Shown: positions 1-6,969, counted from the stretch's first letter. The stretch: DNA of 8,847 bases from GCA-2715645 sp042095375 (GCA_042095375.1 JBELBJ010000046.1:1-8847), one strand, 5' to 3'. Translations and numbers: made by a program. The notes: generated from the letters alone by a model not told the origin.

Positions 1-482
1 GCTGTAGCTTTTAGAATAACTGGATAACCAATTCTTTCCCCCAATTTTTTACCTTCAGCTATTGACTTAACTAAATCTTTTGAACCAGGAACAGTAGGAA
101 TTCCTGCTTTTTCCATTGTTTTTTTTGCAGTTATTTTATCTCCCATTCTTTCTATCATATGATGAGTTGGTCCTATAAACTTTATTTTACTTTCAGAACA
201 GATTTTAGAAAACTCAGAATTTTCTGCTAAAAAACCATAACCTGGATGTATAGCTTCAGAATTTGTTATTTCTGCTGCAGCAATTATTTTTGGAATATTT
301 AGATAAGAATCTTTAGAATTTGGTGGGCCAATGCATACAGCCTCATCTGCAAACTTAACATGTAAACTTTCTTTATCAATTGTTGAATATACAGCTACAG
401 TATTTATTCCCATTTCTTTGCAGCTTCTAATTATTCTGAGGGCTATTTCGCCTCTATTTGCAATTAATATTTTATTTATCAT
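1..482 (-). CDS. accC: Biotin carboxylase subunit of acetyl-CoA carboxylase, AccC (N-terminal part; gene runs off the window start)
   Basis: AccC uses ATP and bicarbonate to carboxylate the biotin on AccB, the first half-reaction of malonyl-CoA synthesis in the cytoplasm. I translated 160 codons from the ATG at 480-482; the reading frame then leaves the window at base 1. Visible are the biotin carboxylase N-terminal signature ILIANRGEIALR (residues 5-16), HPGYGFLAEN (79-88), and the start of the ATP-grasp domain with MGDK (113-116) and PVILKAT (154-160), just ahead of where the glycine-rich ATP loop should follow. About two thirds of a usual 445-450 residue protein is missing. A separate carrier-protein gene (accB) lies 15 bases upstream, so this is AccC rather than a pyruvate or propionyl-CoA carboxylase fusion, although its C-terminal end cannot be seen. 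It is the last visible gene of the minus-strand operon. Confidence 0.96.
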   Translation of the reverse strand, partial: MINKILIANRGEIALRIIRSCKEMGINTVAVYSTIDKESLHVKFADEAVCIGPPNSKDSYLNIPKIIAAAEITNSEAIHPGYGFLAENSEFSKICSESKIKFIGPTHHMIERMGDKITAKKTMEKAGIPTVPGSKDLVKSIAEGKKLGERIGYPVILKAT

Positions 483-497
483 TTTAATCTTATGAGA

Positions 498-962
498 CTA
501 TTTAGGATCTATAACAAATAAATCTTGATCATACTCAACAGGAGAGGCATCATCTATAAGAATTTTTATCACTTTTCCTGATACTTCAGATTCAATTTCA
601 TTAAATAATTTCATTGCTTCAATCACACAAAGAGTTTGTCCTTCTGAAATAAGATCACCTTCTTTAATAAATGGATCGCTTTTTGGATTAGAAGCTCTAT
701 AAAAAGTGCCAATCATTGGAGACTTTATAACTAAATGATTGTTTAACTCATCACTCTCTTTAACTTTATCTAAGGCTTGTTCAGATTTTGGAATATCATT
801 AGTAGCTACAATTTTTTCTTCAATTACTTTTTTAGATTTAGGGATGCTCTTTAATTTATTTTTTTTAACTCTTATTTTGTAGTTTTCAGTTTCGATACTG
901 ACATCATCGAGATCAGACTTTTTTATAAAATTAATTAAATCTTCAATTTCTTTATTTTTCAT
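498..962 (-). CDS. accB: Biotin carboxyl carrier protein of acetyl-CoA carboxylase, AccB
   Basis: AccB carries biotin between the biotin carboxylase (AccC) and the carboxyltransferase (AccAD, not in this window). The 154 residues are normal for the family. Residues 1-35 form the N-terminal segment, residues 36-75 are a charged Lys/Glu-rich linker where many members have Ala/Pro-rich sequence, and residues 77-153 are the biotinyl domain. The biotinylation motif is EAMKL (115-119) with the acceptor lysine at K118. The stretch SPMIGTFYRASNP (81-93) includes the 'thumb' that distinguishes acetyl-CoA carboxylase carriers from those of other biotin enzymes. The stop is TAG. The gene follows efp by 22 bases, and 12 of those form a perfect palindrome four bases before the ATG. 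No Shine-Dalgarno motif is present. Confidence 0.97.
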   Translation of the reverse strand: MKNKEIEDLINFIKKSDLDDVSIETENYKIRVKKNKLKSIPKSKKVIEEKIVATNDIPKSEQALDKVKESDELNNHLVIKSPMIGTFYRASNPKSDPFIKEGDLISEGQTLCVIEAMKLFNEIESEVSGKVIKILIDDASPVEYDQDLFVIDPK

Positions 963-966
963 TAAA

Positions 967-978
967 TGTAAATTTACA
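967..978. promoter_or_regulatory. Perfect 12-base palindrome in the efp-accB gap (possible operator, function unknown)
   Basis: The sequence TGTAAATTTACA is its own reverse complement. It occupies 12 of the 22 bases between the efp stop and the accB start and ends four bases before the accB ATG. As RNA it could form only a 4-bp stem with an AAUU loop, so a dimeric protein site in DNA is the more natural reading. In DNA this AT-rich, several such palindromes are expected by chance in a window of this size. The case therefore rests on position, and the function is inference. Confidence 0.3.
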
Positions 979-984
979 ATAAAA

Positions 985-1548
985 TTATTTTACTCTTTCA
1001 ATATATTTTTTCTGTTTAATATCAATTTTTATTCTATCGTTTTCATTTATAAAAAGAGGTACTTGGATTTCAATATTATTTTCTATTATAGCAGTTTTTG
1101 TAGCATTAGTAGCGGTATCTCCTTTTATGCCTGGTTCTGATGAAATTATTTTTGTTTCTATATGAGAAGGTAATTCACAATTTATAATTTCATTTTTTTC
1201 AGTATAAATTGATATTTCAACATTTTTTCCTTCAATTAGAAATTCAGGAAAATCAATTTGATTTTTATTCAAAGTTATTTGTTCAAAAGAAGTATTATCC
1301 ATAAAAAAGTATTCATCTGAATTTTTGTATAAAAATTGATGGCTTCTTTTTTCAACTCTTGCTGTTGTAATTTTATGACCTGATGGAAAGGTATTATCTA
1401 GAATTTTTCCTGTTTTAACATTTTTAAGCTTTGTCCTGACAAATGCAGGTCCTTTTCCAGGTTTTACATGTTGAAATTCAACAACAAAATAAAGGTTTCC
1501 ATTTAATTCTATACATGTACCATTTTTTATATCGGATGTATTTGCCAT
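985..1548 (-). CDS. efp: Translation elongation factor P (EF-P)
   Basis: EF-P binds between the P and E sites of stalled ribosomes and helps form peptide bonds at consecutive prolines. The 187 residues match the family's usual length of about 188 and form three beta-barrel domains. Domain I carries the loop HVKPGKGPAFVRTK (27-40), whose tip residue K32 sits where E. coli EF-P is beta-lysylated at K34. The C-terminal OB domain shows the EF-P signature PGIKGDTATNATK (139-151). The N-terminus MANTSDIKNG is typical of flavobacterial EF-P and supports this ATG. No modification-enzyme gene (epmA/epmB, earP, ymfI) is in the window, so whether K32 is modified cannot be told. The gene lies 4 bases after fabH, and an efp-accB-accC order is also known in Firmicutes. 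Confidence 0.97.
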   Translation of the reverse strand: MANTSDIKNGTCIELNGNLYFVVEFQHVKPGKGPAFVRTKLKNVKTGKILDNTFPSGHKITTARVEKRSHQFLYKNSDEYFFMDNTSFEQITLNKNQIDFPEFLIEGKNVEISIYTEKNEIINCELPSHIETKIISSEPGIKGDTATNATKTAIIENNIEIQVPLFINENDRIKIDIKQKKYIERVK

Positions 1549-1552
1549 AGTG

Positions 1553-2554
1553 TTAAGAATTATAAGACCATTTTAAGTATACAGAACCCCAAGTAAATCC
1601 ACCACCAAAAGCAGATAAAATTAAATTATCTCCTTTTTTAAGTTTTTTTTCAAAATCCCATAAACATAATGGTATAGTTCCAGCGGTTGTATTACCATAT
1701 TTTTCAATATTCATTAAAACCTTATCATTACCTATTCCCATTTTTTTTGCTGTAGCATCAATTATTCTTTTATTTGCTTGGTGGGGTACAAGATAGGCTA
1801 TATCATTTGATTCAAGATTATTTTTAACCATAATTTCTTCTGAAACATTTGCCATGTTTGTTACAGCAAATTTAAATACTCTTTTACCCTCTTGATAAAT
1901 AAAGTGATCCTTATTCTTGATAGTTTCTAAAGATGAAGGATATTTACTTCCTCCGCCCTTGATACAAAGATAGGAAGCTCCTGAGCCATCACTTTTTAAT
2001 ATATGATCAATAATGCCGTTTTCATCTAAAGATGGTTCAAGTAAAACTGCACCTCCACCATCTCCAAACAATACACAATTATTTCTATCTTCAAAATCAA
2101 CAATTGAAGACATTTTATCAGCCCCAACTACAACTACCTTTTTATGAGTTCCCGATTCTATAAATTGAGATCCAGTAACAAGAGAATATAAAAATCCAGA
2201 ACATGCAGCTGAAATATCAAAACTATATGCATTTTTTGCTCCAATATTATCTGAGATAATATTAGCTGTTGAAGGAAAAAACATATCTGGAGTAACAGTA
2301 GCACATATTAATAAATCAATGTCCTCTGGATTAGTATTAGTTTTTTCCAATAAACCCTTTACACATTTAGTACCAATAATTGAAGTTCCTTTTCCATCCC
2401 CTTTTAGTATTCTTCTTTCTTTAATTCCTGTCCTTGATATAATCCATTCATCAGAGGTGTCAACTAACTTTTCTAATTCAGCATTTGATAAAACATACTC
2501 AGGAACATACCCATGGATTCCTTGAATACAAGATTTTATTATTTTTGAATTCAT
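1553..2554 (-). CDS. fabH: 3-oxoacyl-ACP synthase III (KAS III), FabH
   Basis: FabH condenses an acyl-CoA primer (acetyl-CoA, or branched primers in many Bacteroidota) with malonyl-ACP, the first step of type II fatty-acid synthesis. The 333 residues are a normal length. The thiolase-fold catalytic triad is complete: C118 in DISAACSGF, H258 in VPHQANKR and N288 in EKYGNTTAG. Further marks are DEWIISRTGI (35-44), GDGGGAV (164-170) and the C-terminal SAFGGGFTWGS (314-324). Residues around the acyl pocket that set acetyl versus branched-chain preference cannot be judged safely by eye. The gene lies 24 bases after rpmF and 4 bases before efp. Its placement upstream of accB/accC puts the maker and the first user of malonyl units in one transcript. 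Confidence 0.97.
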   Translation of the reverse strand: MNSKIIKSCIQGIHGYVPEYVLSNAELEKLVDTSDEWIISRTGIKERRILKGDGKGTSIIGTKCVKGLLEKTNTNPEDIDLLICATVTPDMFFPSTANIISDNIGAKNAYSFDISAACSGFLYSLVTGSQFIESGTHKKVVVVGADKMSSIVDFEDRNNCVLFGDGGGAVLLEPSLDENGIIDHILKSDGSGASYLCIKGGGSKYPSSLETIKNKDHFIYQEGKRVFKFAVTNMANVSEEIMVKNNLESNDIAYLVPHQANKRIIDATAKKMGIGNDKVLMNIEKYGNTTAGTIPLCLWDFEKKLKKGDNLILSAFGGGFTWGSVYLKWSYNS

Positions 2555-2578
2555 TATATTACTTTTTACTAAAAAAAA

Positions 2579-2770
2579 TTAAGCTAATACTTCTTTTTCT
2601 AGAACAACTTTTCCTTTGTAATATAACTTTCCTTCATACCAATGCGCTCTATGAGGAAGATGTGCCTCTCCAGTTGTAGGACAAATAATTAAATTTTTAG
2701 AATTTAGTTTAATATGAGTTCTTCTTTTGTTTCTTCTAGTTTTAGATATTTTCCTTTTAGGATGTGCCAT
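2579..2770 (-). CDS. rpmF: 50S ribosomal protein bL32
   Basis: This is a small basic protein of the large ribosomal subunit. Its 63 residues begin MAHPKRKISKTRRNKRRTH, the usual Bacteroidota form, and continue with CPTTGEAHLPHRAHW (30-44). Only one cysteine (C30) is present, so this is the zinc-independent type rather than the four-cysteine zinc-ribbon type. It follows the DUF177 gene with a 16-base gap and precedes fabH by 24 bases. The DUF177-rpmF-fabH order is conserved widely across bacteria (with plsX between in Proteobacteria). The short A-rich leader has no Shine-Dalgarno motif. Confidence 0.98.
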   Translation of the reverse strand: MAHPKRKISKTRRNKRRTHIKLNSKNLIICPTTGEAHLPHRAHWYEGKLYYKGKVVLEKEVLA

Positions 2771-2786
2771 AATTTATTTTTTATAA

Positions 2787-3293
2787 TTATAATTTTTTTA
2801 ACTTTTCAAATCTTGGATCTATACTGTTTTTATTTTTTTTCTTAGTTGAAAATACAAAATTATCAATATTATTTTCATTTACTAAACTTGGATGAATTCT
2901 TTTTAAAGGAATAGAAAGTAAGAAAAATTCATAAATAAATTTAGAAATATTGATTATATCTGTATTTTGTTTTACAAAAACAATTTCATCATTTATTTCC
3001 TCCTCTATTTTTTCAAATTTTATTATAATTTTTTTTTTCTTATTTATCTTAAAAGTAAATTCTTTTAATGATCTATCACAACTTAAAATTACATCTCCAA
3101 TTATATTAAAATATATTTCAATTAGTCCATCTCTCTTATCTATTTGAATATTACATTCTCCATTTGGATTTTTTAAATCATTTTCTTTATCAAAATAAAT
3201 AAATAATTCATTAGAAAAGCCATAAGAAAAAATGTCTTTTTCTGAAAGACTTTTTAAGTTTAGATTGTATTGATTTATAAATTTTTTACTCAT
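2787..3293 (-). CDS. DUF177 / YceD family protein (likely rRNA/ribosome-linked, role not settled)
   Basis: The 168 residues show the DUF177 layout: an N-terminal beta-rich half, a central cysteine in LSCDRSLKEF (70-79), the motif EFFLLSIPLKRIHP (122-135), a Lys/Asn-rich linker, and the C-terminal signature DPRFEKLKKL (159-168). Members nearly always sit directly before rpmF, as here, and YceD of E. coli and its plant relative have been linked to 23S rRNA accumulation; the biochemical activity is unclear. Many homologues have C-x-x-C at the central site, whereas here the second cysteine is S75. That fits the single-cysteine form I recall in Flavobacteriia. The ATG overlaps the end of pdxA by 8 bases, suggesting translational coupling. 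The coding strand contains a 10-A run encoding lysines near residues 85-88. Confidence 0.88.
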   Translation of the reverse strand: MSKKFINQYNLNLKSLSEKDIFSYGFSNELFIYFDKENDLKNPNGECNIQIDKRDGLIEIYFNIIGDVILSCDRSLKEFTFKINKKKKIIIKFEKIEEEINDEIVFVKQNTDIINISKFIYEFFLLSIPLKRIHPSLVNENNIDNFVFSTKKKNKNSIDPRFEKLKKL

Positions 3294-4287
3294 TTTTTGA
3301 GATAATTTTTAAATTTAATAAAATTGCTTTATCCAGAGAGATTTTATTTGCTTGATTTTTGCCAGAAATATCGTAAGCGGTTCCATGATCTGGAGAAGTC
3401 CTTATAAATTTTAATCCAGCTGTAAAATTGACTCCATCAGAGAAAGAAATCATTTTAAATGGAATAAGTCCCTGATCATGATATAATGCAAATGTAGCAT
3501 CATATTTTTTATATAATTTATTTCCAAAATAACTATCACTTGAAAAAGGACCAAATACATTATTATTTTTGTTTAATTCTTTAATAGCGGGTTTAATTAT
3601 TTTTTTTTCTTCGTTTCCTAACATATCTTCTTCACCTGCATGAGGGTTTAGACCTAAAACTCCAATTTTTGGTTCATCAATTTTAAAATTTTTTTTTAAT
3701 GAATTGATTAAAATATTAATTTTATTAATCAACTCTAATTTTGACAATTTTTTGGATATAGATTTAAATGGAATATGACCTGTAAAAACACCTATTTTTA
3801 GTTTTTTTGATACCATCATCATAATAAAATTATTAGAATTTGATTTTTTAGCGTAATATTCTGAATGACCAGGAAATTTAAACTTTTTAGATTGAATATT
3901 TTTTTTGTTAATTGGTAATGTGACTATCCCATCAATTCTTTTATTTATTAAGTCTTTGGTTGATAATTCAAGGGATTTATATGAGTAAACGCCGGCCTCT
4001 TTTTTAATTTTTCCGGGATTTATATTAATTTTTTCATCTGTTACTTTAATTAAATTTATTTTATTTGGTTTTATATTGTTTATAGATTCTATTTTTTCAT
4101 AGAATAACGTTTTGTTTAAAATTTTAGAATAATAATCTATAATTTCAAAGTTACAATATACTAATGGAGTGAAAAGATTAGTTAAATTTTTATTAGATAG
4201 AGATTTTATTAGTATTTCTGGACCAATACCATTAATATCACCAATGCTAAATCCAATAATCGGTTTCTTCTTATTTAGTTTTTTCAT
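3286..4287 (-). CDS. pdxA: 4-hydroxythreonine-4-phosphate dehydrogenase PdxA
   Basis: PdxA oxidises 4-phosphohydroxy-L-threonine with NAD(P)+. The product decarboxylates and is joined to deoxyxylulose 5-phosphate by PdxJ to make pyridoxine 5'-phosphate. The 333 residues match the family (about 330). Signatures in order are GDINGIGPE (16-24), GHSEYY (140-145), and the three metal-binding histidines H171 (FTGHIP), H216 (LNPHAGEED) and H270 (ALYHDQG). Then come PFK (276-278), N287 and R296 near the substrate phosphate, and TSPDHGTAYDI (297-307). All match E. coli active-site positions. It is the first gene of the minus-strand operon and starts only 26 bases from the divergent rsmA start. The protein is unusually rich in Lys, Ile and Asn, in line with low G+C. 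Its promoter must reach into rsmA. Confidence 0.96.
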   Translation of the reverse strand: MKKLNKKKPIIGFSIGDINGIGPEILIKSLSNKNLTNLFTPLVYCNFEIIDYYSKILNKTLFYEKIESINNIKPNKINLIKVTDEKININPGKIKKEAGVYSYKSLELSTKDLINKRIDGIVTLPINKKNIQSKKFKFPGHSEYYAKKSNSNNFIMMMVSKKLKIGVFTGHIPFKSISKKLSKLELINKINILINSLKKNFKIDEPKIGVLGLNPHAGEEDMLGNEEKKIIKPAIKELNKNNNVFGPFSSDSYFGNKLYKKYDATFALYHDQGLIPFKMISFSDGVNFTAGLKFIRTSPDHGTAYDISGKNQANKISLDKAILLNLKIISKNE

Positions 4288-4313
4288 TAATTTAAAGAAT
4301 TAACTAAAATCAA

Positions 4314-5075
4314 GTGAATATAATTAAATCTAAGAAAAAATTTGGTCAACATTTTTTAAAAGATTTAACTATCGCAAAAATTATTGTTCAGGAATTTGAT
4401 TCCAAAACTGAAATACTTGAAATAGGACCTGGAAATGGTGTTTTAACAAACTTTTTAGTTGAACAAAAATTTAATAAGATAGTTGCAATTGATATTGACT
4501 ATAGGTTAATTGAATATTTAAAAAGTAAAAAAAGATTTCAGAAAATTCATTTAATTAATAATGATATTTTAAAAATTGATTTTTCTAATTTATTTAAAAA
4601 TCAATTTTCAATTGTTGGAAACTTACCTTATAATATTTCAAGTCAGATTTTATTTAAGATTTTAGAATATAGAGATAGAATTGGAATAGTTGTTATTATG
4701 CTGCAAAAAGAAGTAGCTGATAGAATAATTTCTTCTAGTCATTCAAAAAAATATGGTATTTTATCAGTTTTAATTCAGACATTTTTTGAAGTTAGAAAGA
4801 TTGCTGATGTTGACTCTAATTCATTTAACCCCCCACCTAAAGTTCAATCTTCTGTAATAAAATTAAGTAGAAATGATGTATTAAATATTGGAGTTGAATT
4901 TTCTTTTTTCAAGACAGTTGTAAAATCTTCCTTTCAAAGAAGAAGAAAAATGTTGAGAAATGCATTAAAAAATCTAAATTTACAAGATAAATTTCATCAT
5001 GATATTTTTTCAAAAAGAGCTGAAGAACTATCTTCGGATGACTTTATTTGGCTTTCAAAATACCTAAAAAATTAA
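4314..5075 (+). CDS. rsmA: 16S rRNA (adenine1518-N6/adenine1519-N6)-dimethyltransferase RsmA/KsgA
   Basis: RsmA uses S-adenosylmethionine to dimethylate two adjacent adenines in the 3' helix 45 of 16S rRNA, and acts as a late checkpoint in 30S assembly. Its 253 residues show FGQHFLKD (10-17), the SAM-binding motif I EIGPGNGVLT (36-45), the acidic motif II region AIDIDYRLI (58-66), the catalytic motif IV NLPYNIS (103-109), and FNPPPKVQSSVI (171-182). A basic patch FQRRRKMLRNAL (207-218) lies in the C-terminal RNA-binding domain. The start is GTG: an in-frame TAA at 4305-4307 rules out any upstream start, and the next ATG lies deep inside the Rossmann domain. The distance from GTG to the GQHFL motif is normal. 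mgtE follows after 4 bases. Confidence 0.96.
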   Translation: MNIIKSKKKFGQHFLKDLTIAKIIVQEFDSKTEILEIGPGNGVLTNFLVEQKFNKIVAIDIDYRLIEYLKSKKRFQKIHLINNDILKIDFSNLFKNQFSIVGNLPYNISSQILFKILEYRDRIGIVVIMLQKEVADRIISSSHSKKYGILSVLIQTFFEVRKIADVDSNSFNPPPKVQSSVIKLSRNDVLNIGVEFSFFKTVVKSSFQRRRKMLRNALKNLNLQDKFHHDIFSKRAEELSSDDFIWLSKYLKN

Positions 5076-5079
5076 TTTA

Positions 5080-6447
5080 ATGAAGTTTTCACTCACCAAT
5101 AAGTTTAAAGAAAGATTTTATGATGCTATTAAGTCAAAAGATGAAAATTTTATATTTAATTCATTAAATGAGATAAGTCCAGCAGATATAACTATTCTTC
5201 TTAATGAATTTAATTCAAGTGACTCAAAATATGTTTTAGATATAATTGATTTATCAATTTCATCAAAAATAATAAGTGAATTAGATCAGGATACAAGAAT
5301 CAGTTTTTTAAAAGTTTTTTCTGCAGAAGAAATTGCTAGATATATTGAAAAAATGGATTCTGATGATGGTGCAGATATTCTATCAGAATTAGATTTAGAA
5401 TTTAGAAACTCAATAATTAGATATATAAAAGACAAAGAAAAATCATTAAATCTTAAGGATCTAATTAGATATAATGACAATGTTGCTGGTGGATTGATGG
5501 CTAAGGAATTGGTAAGGTGTAATTTAAATTGGAATACTATTCAATGTATAAATCAAATTAGAAAACAAGCAGAAGAAGTTTCTAAGTTATATAGTGTTTA
5601 TGTGACAGATAACTATGGGAAATTAATAGGAAAAGTTTCACTTAAAAAAATAATTATTTCAAAGGATAAAACTAAAATTAAGGAAATATATGATGACTAT
5701 GTTATTTCGGTAAATACTTCTACTAAAGCTGAAGAAGTTGTAATTATTATGCAAAAATATGATTTAGATGCATTACCTGTAGTTAATAAAAGAGGAAAAT
5801 TAGTTGGAAGAATAACCATAGATGATGTTGTTGATTATATAACAGAATCAGCTGATGAAGAAAGACAAATTATGTCTGGTATTTCATCTGATGTTGAAGA
5901 GGACGATTCAATTTGGAAATTATCTAATGCCAGATTACCATGGTTAGTTATTGGTATTTTTGGAGGATTTTTTGGTGCATTTTTTCTAGAATCATTTCAA
6001 AATAATTTCGTAGATAATTATAAGTTTTTTATCTCTTTGTCTTTTTTCATACCACTAATTATGGCAACAGGAGGTAATGTAGGAATTCAATCGTCATCTT
6101 TGGTTATTCAATCTCTATCAAATCCAAATGTATTTCAAGATTCAGTTTTGATTCGTTTATTTAAAGTATCAATAATTGCAGTTATCAATGGTATTGTTTT
6201 AGCTTCAATTGTTTATTTGGGTATTAGTTTTTTAATTCCAGATAATAATAAAATTTCATTTATTGTTTCAATTTCATTATTTACGGTTGTTATAATTTCT
6301 TCATTAATGGGAACTCTAACTCCCATAATACTTGATAAATTAGGATTTAATCCAGCATTAGCTTCCGGACCATTTATAACTACTTCAATTGATATATTAG
6401 GTTTAGCAATATATTTCATGGTAGCAATTTTTCTAAATAATTATTAA
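5080..6447 (+). CDS. mgtE: Magnesium transporter MgtE
   Basis: MgtE is a homodimeric, Mg2+-gated channel of the inner membrane. The 455 residues hold the full architecture. The MgtE N-domain is at about 25-128, with repeated helical units such as EEIARYIEKMDSDDGADIL (83-101). A CBS pair follows at about 130-192 and 200-257 (YDLDALPVVNKRGKLVGRIT in the second), and the acidic plug/linker region is at about 258-280. Five membrane segments lie near 287-303, 316-334, 358-386, 392-416 and 430-452. Selectivity-filter marks are PLIMATGGNVGIQSSS (325-340), N424 in GFNPALASGP, and D438 in TTSIDILGL, which matches the filter aspartate D432 of Thermus MgtE. No Mg-sensing leader precedes it, since it follows rsmA by 4 bases. 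Feedback control is therefore expected at protein level through the cytosolic Mg-binding domains. Confidence 0.96.
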   Translation: MKFSLTNKFKERFYDAIKSKDENFIFNSLNEISPADITILLNEFNSSDSKYVLDIIDLSISSKIISELDQDTRISFLKVFSAEEIARYIEKMDSDDGADILSELDLEFRNSIIRYIKDKEKSLNLKDLIRYNDNVAGGLMAKELVRCNLNWNTIQCINQIRKQAEEVSKLYSVYVTDNYGKLIGKVSLKKIIISKDKTKIKEIYDDYVISVNTSTKAEEVVIIMQKYDLDALPVVNKRGKLVGRITIDDVVDYITESADEERQIMSGISSDVEEDDSIWKLSNARLPWLVIGIFGGFFGAFFLESFQNNFVDNYKFFISLSFFIPLIMATGGNVGIQSSSLVIQSLSNPNVFQDSVLIRLFKVSIIAVINGIVLASIVYLGISFLIPDNNKISFIVSISLFTVVIISSLMGTLTPIILDKLGFNPALASGPFITTSIDILGLAIYFMVAIFLNNY

Positions 6448-6457
6448 TTACTTTAAC

Positions 6458-6465
6458 TATCTTTG
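6458..6465 (+). promoter_or_regulatory. Candidate Bacteroidota -7 promoter element for greA
   Basis: TATCTTTG matches the Bacteroidota -7 consensus TAnnTTTG exactly and lies in the 46-base mgtE-greA gap. A start of transcription a few bases downstream would leave a leader of about 20-28 bases before the greA ATG at 6494. I found no clear TTG/TTTG (-33) element 17-23 bases upstream, so the match is one-sided. It suggests greA and the HIT gene can be transcribed separately from rsmA-mgtE. Confidence 0.4.
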
Positions 6466-6493
6466 TTCATATTGATTAAAAAAATATTTTATT

Positions 6494-6967
6494 ATGTTGG
6501 ATGTATCTTATTTTACTGAGGAAGGATTATCTAAATTAAAAAATGAACTTCATTTGCTTAAAACAACTGGTAGGAAAAAAATTGCTCAGCAAATTGCTGA
6601 TGCCAGGGACAAGGGTGATTTAAGTGAAAATGCAGAATACGACGCTGCAAAAGAAGCACAAGGATTACATGAACTCAAAATTTCAAAATTAGAATCTGCA
6701 CTAAGTAATGCAAAAGTTATAGACAAAAAAAATATAGATGCTTCTAAGGTATCCATTTTATCTATGGTTGAAATAAAAAATCTGCAAAATAGTATGAAAT
6801 TCACATATCAAATTGTTGCCGAAGAGGAGTCAGATTTAAAATTAGGAAAGTTGTCTGTCAAATCCCCTATCGGTAGCAGTTTACTAGGTAAAAAAAAAGG
6901 TGATAAAGTATCAATAAATACTCCATCAGGAAATATTAAATTTGAAATATTAAAGATTTCGCTTTAG
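6494..6967 (+). CDS. greA: Transcription elongation (transcript cleavage) factor GreA
   Basis: GreA inserts its coiled coil into the RNA polymerase secondary channel and stimulates cleavage of backtracked RNA, rescuing paused complexes. The 157 residues equal the usual length of about 158. Residues 8-75 form the N-terminal antiparallel coiled coil with the tip motif GDLSENAEYDAAKEAQ (41-56); the acidic tip residues D42 and E45 correspond to E. coli D41 and E44. Residues 80-157 are the FKBP-like domain with SPIGSSLLGKKKGDKVSI (124-141) and the family ending INTPSGNIKFEILKI. The ATG at 6494 gives the normal distance to the coiled coil. The stop is TAG. A 9-A run at 6890-6898 encodes the three lysines of GKKKG. 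The HIT gene starts 2 bases after the stop. Confidence 0.97.
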   Translation: MLDVSYFTEEGLSKLKNELHLLKTTGRKKIAQQIADARDKGDLSENAEYDAAKEAQGLHELKISKLESALSNAKVIDKKNIDASKVSILSMVEIKNLQNSMKFTYQIVAEEESDLKLGKLSVKSPIGSSLLGKKKGDKVSINTPSGNIKFEILKISL

Positions 6968-6969
6968 AT

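Noticed and set aside
2319..2679. Two overlapping plus-strand open frames of 64-68 codons opposite fabH and rpmF
   Set aside because: They lie antisense to well-conserved genes and show no recognisable domain; open antisense frames are frequent at this base composition.
2950..3147. Plus-strand frame of 65 codons rich in Phe, Ile and Ser that looks like a membrane peptide
   Set aside because: It is the mirror of Lys/Glu-rich DUF177 codons on the other strand; the apparent hydrophobicity comes from that.
3215..3217. Absence of the second cysteine of the C-x-x-C site in DUF177 considered as a sign of decay (S75)
   Set aside because: The rest of the protein, including the C-terminal DPRFEKLKKL signature, is intact, and single-cysteine forms fit what I recall of flavobacterial members. 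Coordinates are approximate.
5286..5480. Minus-strand frame of 64 codons inside mgtE
   Set aside because: Antisense shadow of the MgtE N-domain; no start signal or family match.
6448..6493. mgtE-greA gap considered for a terminator or riboswitch
   Set aside because: At 46 bases, with no GC-containing stem, it is too short for any known riboswitch and shows no hairpin with a T-tract.
6213..6804. Minus-strand frames of 68 and 72 codons opposite the ends of mgtE and greA
   Set aside because: Both are antisense to conserved protein sequence and have no independent support.
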